The position numbers and the translations under genes were made by a program. Source: CBDCFL01 sp965216135 (GTDB lineage: Bacteria > Pseudomonadota > Alphaproteobacteria > Rhodobacterales > Rhodobacteraceae). Taken from it: a stretch of 64,000 bases of DNA. The stretch spans positions 186,001 to 250,000 of the forward strand of contig CBDCFL010000021.1 of the NCBI GenBank assembly GCA_965216135.1. The letters run 5' to 3'. The notes under the pieces are model-generated. The model was not told where the DNA came from and searched no databases. It saw only the letters and a program-made list of their open reading frames with translations. Shown here piece by piece: positions 32,717 through 41,336 of the stretch; position 1 is the first letter of the stretch; each line of letters opens with the position of its first letter.

Positions 32717-33805
32717 ATGTCAAAATCGGGTGTCCTGTCTGACCGCATGATCCAAAAGCTGGCCGACACCGGGGCCATCAAGGTCGAACATGCCCTTAGC
32801 GACGGTCAGGTGCAACCTGCCTCGCTGGATCTACGGCTTGGCGAACGCGCTTATCGGGTGCGCGCTTCATTTCTGGCGGGCCGCAGTGCAACCGTTGGCG
32901 ACAGACTGGCAGACTTTACCATGCACGAGATCGACCTTTCCGGCGGGGCGGTGCTGGAAAAAGGCTGCGTCTATGTGATCCCGCTGATGGAGAGCCTGGC
33001 GCTGCCGGCGGGAATGACCGCCGCGGCAAGTGCAAAATCCTCGACCGGCCGCCTTGATCTGCTGACCCGGGTTATCACCAATTATGGCAGCGAATTTGAT
33101 CGTATCGGCGATGCCTATTGCGGTCCGCTTTACGCCGAGATTTGCCCCAAGAGCTTCTCGGTGGTTGTCGAGCCGGGTCTGAGCCTGACGCAGATCGTTT
33201 TCCGTTTGGGCGCGACGACGATCGACGATGCGGCGCTGCGCGCGTTGCACGCGGCGAGCCCGATTGTTTCGGGCGATCCGGTGATCTCAAAAGGATTGGG
33301 ATTTTCGGTTGATCTGGCACCCGAGCGGGGCACTCTGGTGGGGTATCGCGCCAAACCGCATACCGGCATCATCGACCTGCGCCTGAGCGACCATTATGAC
33401 CCGGCCGATTTCTGGGAAGAAGTGCATACGCGTGACCGCCGCATCATTCTTGATCCCGGTGCCTTTTATATTCTGGTCAGCCGCGAAGCGATTTCGATCC
33501 CGCCCAGCCATGCCGCCGAAATGGCCCCCTATCTGGCCATGGTCGGCGAGTTCCGCGTTCATTACGCCGGATTTTTCGACCCCGGCTTCGGATATGACGC
33601 CGCCGGTGGCGCAGGCTCTCGCGGGGTGCTTGAGGTGCGCTGCCACGAGGCGCCGTTCGTGCTGGAGCATGGCCAGATCGTCGGGCGTTTGATCTATGAG
33701 CGCATGGCCGAGGAACCGGCCGCGCTGTACGGTGCTGGGATAGAATCGAGCTATCAGGGACAGGGGTTAAAATTATCCAAGCATTTCAAGGCACGACAAT
33801 CGTGA
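32717..33805 (+). CDS. dcd: 2'-deoxycytidine 5'-triphosphate deaminase (long alphaproteobacterial form)
   Basis: A 362-residue protein, about twice the size of E. coli Dcd, as in the alphaproteobacterial form with two dUTPase-like units. DGQVQPASLDLRLGERAYRV and SAKSSTGRLDLLTRVITNYG are the nucleotide-binding motifs of the first unit. GIIDLRLSDHYDPADFWEEV and LAMVGEFRVHYAGFFDPGFG belong to the second. It deaminates dCTP to dUTP, feeding dTTP synthesis. ATG 32717 is preceded by GGGGGAG. The gene immediately follows the tRNA terminator, so its promoter must overlap that region. Confidence 0.92.
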   Translation: MSKSGVLSDRMIQKLADTGAIKVEHALSDGQVQPASLDLRLGERAYRVRASFLAGRSATVGDRLADFTMHEIDLSGGAVLEKGCVYVIPLMESLALPAGMTAAASAKSSTGRLDLLTRVITNYGSEFDRIGDAYCGPLYAEICPKSFSVVVEPGLSLTQIVFRLGATTIDDAALRALHAASPIVSGDPVISKGLGFSVDLAPERGTLVGYRAKPHTGIIDLRLSDHYDPADFWEEVHTRDRRIILDPGAFYILVSREAISIPPSHAAEMAPYLAMVGEFRVHYAGFFDPGFGYDAAGGAGSRGVLEVRCHEAPFVLEHGQIVGRLIYERMAEEPAALYGAGIESSYQGQGLKLSKHFKARQS

Positions 33806-33818
33806 TTTTGTGAAATGC
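33781..33818 (+). terminator. nested hairpin at the end of dcd
   Basis: GCATTTCA (33781-33788) pairs with TGAAATGC (33811-33818) around an inner hairpin CACGA-CAA-TCGTG. It overlaps the last codons and is followed by AAAAC and not a T-run, so termination is plausible but unproven. Confidence 0.4.
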
Positions 33819-33832
33819 AAAACATAGGCTAG

Positions 33833-35418
33833 CAGTGTGTCGGACTTTGGGGAGATTTTCGGTTAGAATCTCGCCATGAGCAAATTTATCGACTGCGAGC
33901 GGAACCAGGCGTTTCTGCTTCCGCCCGATCTTCGGGACTGGATCCCGGAGGATGATCTGGCGCACTTCGTGATCGAGGCGGTCGAGCGGGTCGAGATGAG
34001 CGCCTTCAAGGTCAACCATCGTGGCACCGGCTCGGCGCAGTATCACCCTCGGATGATGCTGGCGCTGTTGATCTATTGCTATGCCAACGGGATCTTCTCG
34101 AGCCGGCGGATCGAGCGCGCGACGCACCGCGATATCGGGGTGCGCTTCGTGGCCGCCAATGTCCATCCCGACCATGACACGATCGCGACCTTTCGGCGCG
34201 ACAACCTGGCGGCGTTTGGCGAGAGTTTCCTGCAGGTTCTGCTGCTGGCCAAGGAGTTGAAGCTTGTCAAGGTCGGGCTTGTCAGCGTCGACGGCAGCAA
34301 GTTCGAGGCCTCTGCGAGCAAGCACCGTTCGGTGACTTATGAGCGGGCGGGCGAGCTGATCGATCAGCTCAAGCTGGACATCGCGGATCTGATGGAGCGT
34401 GCCGCGGCGGCCGACGGCGAGGGTGAGGACGACCCCCAGGCGCTGCCCAAGGAGATCGCACGCAGGGAGGCCTTGTGCGATCGGCTGGATGCGGCGCGTC
34501 GGCGCCTCGAGGCTCGGGCCAAGGCGCGCGCCGAGGCCGAGCGGGCGGACTACGAGGCCAAGGTGGCGGCGCGCGAGACGCGCACCGGCCGGGCCAAGGG
34601 CAAGCACCCGAAGCCGCCCGACGAGACGCCGCGCGCCGACGAGCAGAGCAATCTGAGCGATCCGGACAGCCGGCTGATGCGCAAGAGCAAGCAGCACGAG
34701 TACCGCCAGGCCTATAACGCTCAAGCCGTGGTGGATGCCGGGGGCTCTCAGCTGATCGTGGGCGCCCGGGTCACCAACTGCGCCAGCGACCGCAATGAGC
34801 TGGTGGCGGACATCGCGGCGATCCCGGCCGTTCTCGGCCGGCCCGCGACGGTGCTGGCGGACAACGGCTATGCCAACGGCGACGAGGTCGCGGCGCTTGC
34901 CGAGAGCGACATTGAGGCTCTGGTGGCGACCGGGTCGTCGGGCCGTCGGCGGCGCTACGACTTCCGCCCGGCCAAGACCGAGGTGCCGGTGAAGAAACCC
35001 AAGGCCGAATGGCTCAAAGTCATGGCCGCCAAGCTCGACAGCGAGGAAGGCCGTGCGCTGTACCGGCTGCGCCAGCAGACCGTCGAGCCGGTCTTCGGCA
35101 TCATCAAGGCGGTGCTCGGCTTCACCGGCTTCTCGCTGCGCGGCCTCGACAAGGTGGCCGGCGAGTGGGACTTGGTGGCGCTGGCCTACAACTGCAAGCG
35201 CCTGCACAAGCTCAAGCTGGAGATGGCCGTGTGACGGCGCTGTTGGCCCGACAGGCCGATCCAAAAGCCCGGCCACAGCCCAGAAGCCTCGGAGATCCGC
35301 CGCCCCATCGCTCCGTCCGAACAAATCCTCGCGGTTTCGCCGAACTTCGATCGCGCCTCTGACAGACGACAGCGAAATCACTCAACACCGAAATCCAACG
35401 CGCAAGTCCGACACACTG
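33833..35418 (+). mobile_element. IS1182-family element downstream of dcd
   Basis: Inverted ends begin CAGTGTGTCGGACTT on the left and match the complement on the right up to 35418. Both are flanked by CTAG (33829-33832 and 35419-35422), a four-base palindromic duplication typical of IS1182. Size 1586 bp. It lies in the gap between dcd and the gene block of scpB and interrupts no recognised gene. Confidence 0.92.
33876..35234 (+). CDS. IS1182-family transposase
   Basis: A 452-residue protein. It opens with LLPPDLRDWIPEDDLAHFVI and HPRMMLALLIYCYANGIFSS, the IS1182 N-terminal domain. The catalytic parts are VSVDGSKFEASASKHRSVTY (first Asp), ATVLADNGYANGDEVAALAE (second Asp) and YRLRQQTVEPVFGIIKAVLG (Glu). 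A charged insertion rich in Glu and Arg (about residues 170-270) separates the first two. The frame is intact. It differs from the olsB-disrupting transposase in sequence and insertion of the linker, so the two are separate elements. Confidence 0.93.
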   Translation: MSKFIDCERNQAFLLPPDLRDWIPEDDLAHFVIEAVERVEMSAFKVNHRGTGSAQYHPRMMLALLIYCYANGIFSSRRIERATHRDIGVRFVAANVHPDHDTIATFRRDNLAAFGESFLQVLLLAKELKLVKVGLVSVDGSKFEASASKHRSVTYERAGELIDQLKLDIADLMERAAAADGEGEDDPQALPKEIARREALCDRLDAARRRLEARAKARAEAERADYEAKVAARETRTGRAKGKHPKPPDETPRADEQSNLSDPDSRLMRKSKQHEYRQAYNAQAVVDAGGSQLIVGARVTNCASDRNELVADIAAIPAVLGRPATVLADNGYANGDEVAALAESDIEALVATGSSGRRRRYDFRPAKTEVPVKKPKAEWLKVMAAKLDSEEGRALYRLRQQTVEPVFGIIKAVLGFTGFSLRGLDKVAGEWDLVALAYNCKRLHKLKLEMAV

Positions 35419-35533
35419 CTAGCGTGGGATCACGGCGCGCCCAGGGCGATTCCTATCAACACTGGACAGACCTACTCACATTGTTGGATGCCCGAGCGCG
35501 CCAACCACCTCTGAGACCTCCGTGAGAAGACGA

Positions 35534-35737
35534 TCAAAATCGTCCGAGGCGCCGCACCAGCCTGGCGCCTTTGCGTGCCCTTTTGGTGATCTGCTTGGCG
35601 GCGCGGGTGCGTTGGCGCTCTTGCGGGCTTCGAGGTTTACCGTCGGGGTTGGCCATGTGGCTGATACCCGCGTTCATGCCGCGAAACATCAACCTGCGCA
35701 ACAACCGCCGACCCAAGCCTTTGAATATCCTGTCCAT
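35534..35737 (-). CDS. small basic hypothetical protein downstream of scpB
   Basis: A 67-residue, strongly basic protein with no membrane segment. It begins MDRIFKGLGRRLLRRLMFRG, then MNAGISHMANPDGKP and a Lys/Arg-rich C-terminus (RAAKQITKRARKGARL). I recall similar short proteins near scpB in Rhodobacterales, but no function is known. It follows scpB by about 77 bases on the same strand. The next 110 bases to the IS boundary appear empty. Confidence 0.65.
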   Translation of the reverse strand: MDRIFKGLGRRLLRRLMFRGMNAGISHMANPDGKPRSPQERQRTRAAKQITKRARKGARLVRRLGRF

Positions 35738-35814
35738 TTTTCGTATCCTGCTCTGTTGCCCGCCTTGTTCCTGCGGCGGTGCTGATCACCTAATAGCAGG
35801 GCTGGGGCAATACT

Positions 35815-36456
35815 TCAGCCCTCATCGTCCTCAAACATATCCGATTGATCTTCGGCCTCTGGTTCATCGCTCGGTTCAGCCGTCGGCAAGGCACGGTTGT
35901 CCAGCAGGCCGGCGGCGCGCAGCTCTTTCAGGCCCGGCAGATCGCGGGCGTTTTCCAGGCCGAAATGATCAAGGAAGGTGTCGGTGACAACGAATGTCAC
36001 GGGCCGTCCCGGTGTCATCCGCCGCCGCCCAAATCGGATCCATTCCAGCTCCAGAAGTTGGTCGACCGTGCCGCGGCTGACGCTGACGCCGCGTATTTCC
36101 TCAATCTCGGCGCGTGTTGAGGGCTGATGATAGGCAATGATCGCCAGCGTCTCGATCGCTGCGCGCGACAGCTTGCGTGTCTCGCGCGATTCCTTTTGCA
36201 TCAAAAATCCCAGATCAGGCGCTGTGCGGATCGCCCATTTGTCGCCGACCCGCCCGATCCGCACGCCGCGCCGCTCATAGCGGCTTTCCAGCAGTTTCAG
36301 CGCGCCCTGGGCATCGGCCCCGTGCGGCATGCGGGCATTCAGATCGGCCACGCTGACCGGTTCGGCGCTGGCGAACAGGATCGCCTCGACCATACGCTCT
36401 TGCTCGGCCATGGTGGGCGCTTCGAACAGGCTTTGCTCGATAGGGTCATCGGTCAT
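35815..36456 (-). CDS. scpB: segregation and condensation protein B
   Basis: A 213-residue protein with two winged-helix units. AEQERMVEAILFASAEPVSV opens the fold. LSRAAIETLAIIAYHQPSTR and IEEIRGVSVSRGTVDQLLEL are the conserved core. The tail after about residue 185 is acidic (EPSDEPEAEDQSDMFEDDEG). ScpB joins ScpA and SMC in the condensin that organises and segregates the chromosome. The start overlaps the scpA stop (ATGA), so both are made together. Confidence 0.93.
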   Translation of the reverse strand: MTDDPIEQSLFEAPTMAEQERMVEAILFASAEPVSVADLNARMPHGADAQGALKLLESRYERRGVRIGRVGDKWAIRTAPDLGFLMQKESRETRKLSRAAIETLAIIAYHQPSTRAEIEEIRGVSVSRGTVDQLLELEWIRFGRRRMTPGRPVTFVVTDTFLDHFGLENARDLPGLKELRAAGLLDNRALPTAEPSDEPEAEDQSDMFEDDEG

Positions 36457-37238
36457 GGTAATTTCTTTCTGATCCTGATCGGCGCGAATGTGCCCGATTG
36501 GCGGATTTCGATGGCCCCGGTTTTCGCCAATTCGAGCGATGCAGCAAAATTCGACGCCGTGGCCGAACGCCGCATATCGGGATCATCGGCCCAGCCGTCC
36601 GGCAAATAGCTGGCCAAATCGGTCCAGTCGCCGCCAAAGCCGATCAAACCGCGCATTCTGTCCAACGCCTTTTCCATCGAATAGATGCGATCCCGCTCGA
36701 AGGTGAAGGGATGAAAATCATCGCGCGTGCGAATGCGCGCATAGGCCTGCATCAGATCCAGCAGCGAAGCGGAATAGGTGATGTGCCTGATGCGGCTGAC
36801 ATTTTCCGGTATCCCGCGGCGGAAAAAATCACGTCCCAACTGATCGCGCGCCATCAATGTGGCCGCCGCTTCTCGCATCGCCGCCAAGCGTTCAAGCTGA
36901 AACGCCAGATGGGCGGCCATTTCCTCACCTGTGGGGCCATCCTCGGCGGGGTCGGGCGGCAACAAGAGCCGGGATTTCAGAAACGCCAGCCAAGCCGCCA
37001 TAACCAGATAATCGGCCGCTAGTTCGATGCGCAGTTTTTTGGCTTCTTCGACGAAGACCAGATATTGTTCGGCAAGGGCCAGGATCGAGACGTGGCGCAG
37101 ATCAACTTTCTGGGTCCGCGACAGGGACAGCAACAGATCAAGCGGGCCCTCGTATCCGTCCACATCGACGATCAATGCTTCGGGCGAACGCCGCGCTTCA
37201 AACGGGTTGAATTCTGGCTCGTTTCGCGTGTCGGACAT
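36453..37238 (-). CDS. scpA: segregation and condensation protein A
   Basis: A 261-residue kleisin. YEGPLDLLLSLSRTQKVDLR is the N-terminal SMC-binding signature, followed by LAADYLVMAAWLAFLKSRLL. The C-terminal winged helix lies around LAASLELAKTGAIEI and ends in QSGTFAPIRIRKKLP. It bridges the SMC heads. The stop overlaps the scpB start. Upstream lie 120 noncoding bases and then the SPOR gene; related genomes usually have nagZ at this place, which is missing. Confidence 0.93.
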   Translation of the reverse strand: MSDTRNEPEFNPFEARRSPEALIVDVDGYEGPLDLLLSLSRTQKVDLRHVSILALAEQYLVFVEEAKKLRIELAADYLVMAAWLAFLKSRLLLPPDPAEDGPTGEEMAAHLAFQLERLAAMREAAATLMARDQLGRDFFRRGIPENVSRIRHITYSASLLDLMQAYARIRTRDDFHPFTFERDRIYSMEKALDRMRGLIGFGGDWTDLASYLPDGWADDPDMRRSATASNFAASLELAKTGAIEIRQSGTFAPIRIRKKLP

Positions 37239-37358
37239 CTAAAGCAGCTGGTCAATGATCGCGCGACAATCCGATCCGGGGGGCGACTTGTCAAGCTGAA
37301 CGACGGCTAAAACGTGTCAGCAATTCAGCCAATTGTCCGGACCGTTTTTGGTCTGCCG

Positions 37359-38318
37359 CTAACGCTGGCGCACGGGGATGCAATTGGCCTGACCGGCCAC
37401 CAATGCGGCGCAAAAGCGGCGTGCATCGGCGAGATCCTCAAAGCCATGCGCGCGCAGGCGGAAAAACAACTTGCCGCCCGATTGCGCCGGCTCAATGACG
37501 CGGGCCTTGTCGGTCAGGAATTCCGGGTATTGCGCGGTCAGCTTGGCCCATTCGGCCATTGCCGCCGAGGCGCTGTCAAAAGCCCCGAGCTGCGCGAGCC
37601 TGGTGCCTTCGGCAATATCGGCCGGCGAGATTATCACAAATCCATCCTCAGCCACCGGCGGCGGTTTGATGTCGGCCAGCGTCGCGGGCCGCGCGATTGG
37701 CACCAGCGATTTGGTGACACCGCCAAGGTCTGCTGACACAAGCTCAACATCCGTGCCCTGCCCGTCAGAGGCCAGGCCGGTTGCCTCGGCCAAAGCGGCG
37801 GTGATCAATGTTTCGAACCCCACCGGGGTGGACGCCGCGTCAGCCACCACCGTCGCTGTCGGGCGCGCAGTTGGTTCGGTCGTAAACGCAAAGCCATCCG
37901 GATTTTGCACGCCAACTGCCGGTGCAATTTCACTGAGCACGCTTGCGGCTTTGTCCTCGTCGGCCAGCACGAATTGCTGCGGGGCCAGAACCAGCCGGTC
38001 GGCCGGGGCCTCGGCAATGCCTTGCGCCGGTATCGTGTTCACGGCCAGCCCAGTGTGCTCTGCCAGCTCGCCGCCAGGTTCCGAAGGTGCGACGCGCATC
38101 GGGCCTTCCAATGCGCGCACCACCGGCACGCCGGAAACATCGCGCACCACCAATTGATAGCCCCACCAGACGAGTCCGGCGATCAGGCCAAGGGATATGA
38201 AGGCTCCGAGAATATTGACGACCTGTCGAAATTCGGGAAGCCATGCGCCAGCTTGGGCATCGCCCAGCTGGCCGTAATTCAGTTCTGCCATACCTGCCTC
38301 TGTGCCCTGCTCGGACAT
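37359..38318 (-). CDS. SPOR domain-containing membrane protein
   Basis: A 319-residue protein. An N-terminal cytoplasmic part is followed by one membrane segment (about residues 34-54, ILGAFISLGLIAGLVWWGYQ). A long Ala/Pro/Thr-rich periplasmic linker comes next, then a C-terminal SPOR domain (about 235-319) including LAQLGAFDSASAAMAEWAKL and GKLFFRLRAHGFEDLADARR. SPOR domains bind denuded peptidoglycan at the septum, so a division or cell-wall role is expected. It follows argS on the same strand. An internal ATG at 38291 is an alternative start. Confidence 0.85.
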   Translation of the reverse strand: MSEQGTEAGMAELNYGQLGDAQAGAWLPEFRQVVNILGAFISLGLIAGLVWWGYQLVVRDVSGVPVVRALEGPMRVAPSEPGGELAEHTGLAVNTIPAQGIAEAPADRLVLAPQQFVLADEDKAASVLSEIAPAVGVQNPDGFAFTTEPTARPTATVVADAASTPVGFETLITAALAEATGLASDGQGTDVELVSADLGGVTKSLVPIARPATLADIKPPPVAEDGFVIISPADIAEGTRLAQLGAFDSASAAMAEWAKLTAQYPEFLTDKARVIEPAQSGGKLFFRLRAHGFEDLADARRFCAALVAGQANCIPVRQR

Positions 38319-38385
38319 CTTTGCCCGGCAAAGTCTCTGTTACCTGCTCTGACCCTTGGATCGGACGGGGAACGCTTGGTTTTTG

Positions 38386-40107
38386 TCAGCGCATTTCCTC
38401 GACCGGGGTCACCCCCAGAATACCAAGACCTGCGGAAATGACAACGCCTGTCGCCTGCGCCAGCACGATTTTTCCTGCTGCGGCAGCGCGATCGTCCTGA
38501 ACAAAGCGAAGTTCGGGCCGGTCATTGCCCCGGTTCCACAATGTGTGGAAGTCAGACGCCAGTTCGTAGAGGCAAAAGGCAATGCGGTGCGGCTCGTGCC
38601 CGCTGGCGGCAATGTCGATCTGGCGCGGCCAGTCGGCGATTTTTCGCGCAAGCGCAAATTCGGCGGGATCGTCCAGCCGCGCGGGCTGACCGAGATCGAT
38701 GCCCAGATCACCGGCCTTGCGCAACACCGAACGCACACGGGCATGGGCGTATTGGACATAGAACACCGGATTGTCGCGCGATTGTTCGAGCACGCGCGCA
38801 AAGTCGAAATCAAGCGGCGCGTCGTTTTTCCGGGTCAGCATGACAAAACGGGTCACATCGGCACCGACCTGGTCGACCACGTCGCGCAATGTCACGAAAG
38901 TTCCGGCGCGTTTGGACATCTTGAACGGCTCGCCTTCTTTGAACAGCCGCACCAGCTGCGTCAGTTTGACGTCCAGCGGCACCGTGCCGCCGGATAGTCC
39001 GGCGACAGCCGCCTTCATCCGTTTGACATAGCCGCCATGGTCAGCACCGAAGATGTCGATCAACTGGTCAAACCCGCGCGCGACCTTGTCGTAATGATAG
39101 GCCACATCGGGGGCGAAATAGGTCCATGACCCGTCGGATTTCTTGACCGGGCGATCCACATCGTCGCCGAATTCGGTCGATTTGAACAGCGTCTGTTGGC
39201 GCGGCTCCCAATCCTCAGGCGTCTTGCCCTTGGGCGGGTCCAGCGTGCCTTCGTAGATCAGGCCCTTGTCGGCCAAAACGTCGAGCGCTTCCTCGATCCG
39301 GCCCGAACCGTAGAGCGACTTTTCGCTGTAGAAATTATCCATGGTCACGCCGAGTGCGGCCAGATCATCGCGGATCAGTGCCATCATCGCGTCGGTGGCA
39401 AAGTCACGAACCTGGGCCAGCCAGACGCTTTCGGGCTGGTCGAGCAGGCTCTCGCCCCATTTGGCCTTCATTGCCGCGCCGACGTCGACCAGATAATCGC
39501 CGGGATACAGGCCCTCGGCGATCTCGGGCGCGTGCCCGCAGGCCTCGCGATAGCGCTCATAGGCCGAGCGGGCCAGCACATCGACCTGCGCGCCGCCATC
39601 GTTGATGTAATATTCGCGGGTCACATTATATCCGGCAAACGCCAAGAGGCTGGCCAGCGCATCACCGAAAACCGCACCGCGGGTAGTGCCGACATGCAGC
39701 GGGCCGGTGGGGTTGGCGGACACGAATTCGACATTGACGCGGGCGCCCTTGCCCAGCGTCGAGCGACCGTAATCCGCGCGCATTTTCAGCGCAGTGGCGA
39801 TCACCTCCTGCCAGACACCCGGGACCAGCGTGAGATTGATGAAACCGGGGCCGGCGACATCCGCCGTTTCGACGCGCGGGTCGGCCAAAAGGCGGCCCGC
39901 CAGCGCTGTGGCAATGGCGCGCGGGTTCATACGCGCCGGTTTGGCCAGCACCATCGCAGCATTGGTGGCCATATCTCCATGACCCGCGTCGCGCGGCGGC
40001 TCGACGGTGACGGCGGTCATGTCCAGCCCGTCAGGCAATGCGCCTGCGGTGGCCATGCCTTGCAATTGGGTCAACACCAGCGCCCGTATGTCGGCAAAAA
40101 TGTTCAT
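38386..40107 (-). CDS. argS: arginine--tRNA ligase
   Basis: A 573-residue class I synthetase. The N-terminal Add1 domain is followed by VEFVSANPTGPLHVGTTRGA with the HIGH-type motif (HVGT). REYYINDGGAQVDVLARSAY and FGADHGGYVKRMKAAVAGLS are typical of ArgRS. The KMSKS loop is FKMSKRAGTFVTLRDV. The C-terminal helical anticodon domain ends near GLGILGVTPVEEM. It charges tRNA-Arg. It is the first gene of a minus-strand run with the SPOR gene and scpAB, and the gene upstream has changed (see the M15 insert). Confidence 0.96.
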   Translation of the reverse strand: MNIFADIRALVLTQLQGMATAGALPDGLDMTAVTVEPPRDAGHGDMATNAAMVLAKPARMNPRAIATALAGRLLADPRVETADVAGPGFINLTLVPGVWQEVIATALKMRADYGRSTLGKGARVNVEFVSANPTGPLHVGTTRGAVFGDALASLLAFAGYNVTREYYINDGGAQVDVLARSAYERYREACGHAPEIAEGLYPGDYLVDVGAAMKAKWGESLLDQPESVWLAQVRDFATDAMMALIRDDLAALGVTMDNFYSEKSLYGSGRIEEALDVLADKGLIYEGTLDPPKGKTPEDWEPRQQTLFKSTEFGDDVDRPVKKSDGSWTYFAPDVAYHYDKVARGFDQLIDIFGADHGGYVKRMKAAVAGLSGGTVPLDVKLTQLVRLFKEGEPFKMSKRAGTFVTLRDVVDQVGADVTRFVMLTRKNDAPLDFDFARVLEQSRDNPVFYVQYAHARVRSVLRKAGDLGIDLGQPARLDDPAEFALARKIADWPRQIDIAASGHEPHRIAFCLYELASDFHTLWNRGNDRPELRFVQDDRAAAAGKIVLAQATGVVISAGLGILGVTPVEEMR

Positions 40108-40202
40108 GCGGAACGTCCCTTGGCGTAAGCGGCGGGTTTAGGGGCACAATTGGGCAAGGTCAACGACCCGCACGCTTTATCGGGCGCGACCGGCGCTCGG
40201 GG

Positions 40203-40231
40203 ATTGTGGACGGAAAGTTGCCGTCCACAAT
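40203..40231. repeat. 11-bp perfect inverted repeat between argS and the M15 gene
   Basis: ATTGTGGACGG (40203-40213) and CCGTCCACAAT (40221-40231) with a 7-base spacer. An AT-rich stretch of about 80 bases follows, unlike the surrounding GC-rich sequence. It could be an operator or a hairpin at the edge of the inserted cassette. Confidence 0.5.
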
Positions 40232-40273
40232 TACCATAATTTTGAGTCGAAACAAAATTAATGTAGATTGATT

Positions 40274-40927
40274 ATGCGATTTCATTTTCATCATATTGGA
40301 GAAAGAAATGAGCCAAAAAATATTTCCGATGACCTGATTTTCTATCAACGCCTCTTGGCTTCGCAGGGCTACTACAAGGACACGCTCGATGGGATCTGGG
40401 GCAAGAATACAGATGCGGCAGACAAGAAGTTCGAAAAAGACGCGCGCGCTTTGCGCGACTCTTTCGGCGAGCTCGACAGCCGGTCCGAAAGAAATTTGAC
40501 GACCCTGCAAGTCCCGGCGCAACAGCAGGTCCGCGAGTTCATGGCAGAGCTGAGCGCCGCTGGATTTGAATTCACCGTCAAAATTCTGTCCGGTACGCGC
40601 ACTTATGCGCAGCAAAACGCTATATTTGCGAAAGGGCGCTTCGGCAATCCAGGTCCCAGGGTCACCAATGCCCGCGGCGGTTTTTCGAACCACAATTTTG
40701 GCATTGCATGGGACATTGGAATTTTTGACGGCGGAGAGTATTTCAATGGTGACACTCAAAGGGAAGTGAATGCCTACGCTAATGTCGCCGGTATCGTCGA
40801 TCTGACAGGTCTGGAGTGGGGCGGGAACTGGACATCGTTTAAGGATCGTCCGCACTATGAAGTCGCGATCGGCAAGAAAATCAGCGAGAAACGCGCGCTT
40901 TTTGAACAGGGCAAGCTGGTTGTCTAG
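40274..40927 (+). CDS. M15 family D-Ala/L-Ala-D-Glu type peptidase with PG-binding-like N-terminus
   Basis: About 217 residues. The N-terminal third (YQRLLASQGYYKDTLDGIWG) resembles a peptidoglycan-binding unit. The C-terminal part has ILSGTRTYAQQNAIFAKGR, then the zinc site SNHNFGIAWDIGIFDGG (His and Asp) and FKDRPHYEVAIG (His), the M15C endolysin/VanY pattern. It would cut stem peptides of murein. No signal peptide is seen. The start is unclear: a well-spaced GGAGAAAG with ATG at 40308 lies out of frame by one base. One more A in the run at 40315-40320 would join MSQKN to ISDDLIFYQR. The gene may thus have a one-base deletion. Confidence 0.8.
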   Translation: MRFHFHHIGERNEPKNISDDLIFYQRLLASQGYYKDTLDGIWGKNTDAADKKFEKDARALRDSFGELDSRSERNLTTLQVPAQQQVREFMAELSAAGFEFTVKILSGTRTYAQQNAIFAKGRFGNPGPRVTNARGGFSNHNFGIAWDIGIFDGGEYFNGDTQREVNAYANVAGIVDLTGLEWGGNWTSFKDRPHYEVAIGKKISEKRALFEQGKLVV

Positions 40928-41336
40928 TGCTGTTCGCTCGCTCTGCTTTGTCCTGGCGCTAACCGCGGCGAGTGCGGCACAATCGGAAAACGTCTTTGCC
41001 CGGATTTCGGCGCTGGATACGGTCGGGACATGGGCTGATGATGAGCGATATGGCGATGTGCGCGTCTGGTCGCGTTATTTTGGTTTTGATCACCTTACTT
41101 GGTCCATGACGGTGGATTGGGTCTGGATCGATCCCGACACGAGCAACGCCGAAGTTCTGGCGCAAGTGCCGCTGCCAGATTGCGAAAACAGGATCGTGCG
41201 CCAGGGTGCGTTGCTTGCCGATGCGGCGCAGACTGACTTTGGCGGCAGCATAGAAATCACCGTGAAACTTGGGGATTTCGCGGCAGAGTATGAAATCGGC
41301 GGGCCAGGAGACGTGCGCATAACGCAGTGCCGCTAG
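40920..41336 (+). CDS. small secreted hypothetical protein
   Basis: About 138 residues from a TTG start at 40920, which overlaps the end of the M15 gene by eight bases. This start gives a classical signal peptide (SSAVRSLCFVLALTAASAAQ, cleavage near AQS/EN). A longer frame begins at 40857 but would bury the signal. The mature part has a tryptophan-rich centre (YFGFDHLTWSMTVDWVWIDP) and two cysteines (PDCENR, ITQCR), possibly a disulfide. I do not recognise a family. Coupling to the peptidase suggests a partner or inhibitor role. The end overlaps the dgt stop codon. Confidence 0.6.
   Translation: MSSAVRSLCFVLALTAASAAQSENVFARISALDTVGTWADDERYGDVRVWSRYFGFDHLTWSMTVDWVWIDPDTSNAEVLAQVPLPDCENRIVRQGALLADAAQTDFGGSIEITVKLGDFAAEYEIGGPGDVRITQCR

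Noticed and set aside
33833..35418. IS1182 element as the disruptor of a gene between dcd and scpB
   Set aside because: Joining the flanks across CTAG gives no continuous coding frame, so the insertion is in intergenic DNA.
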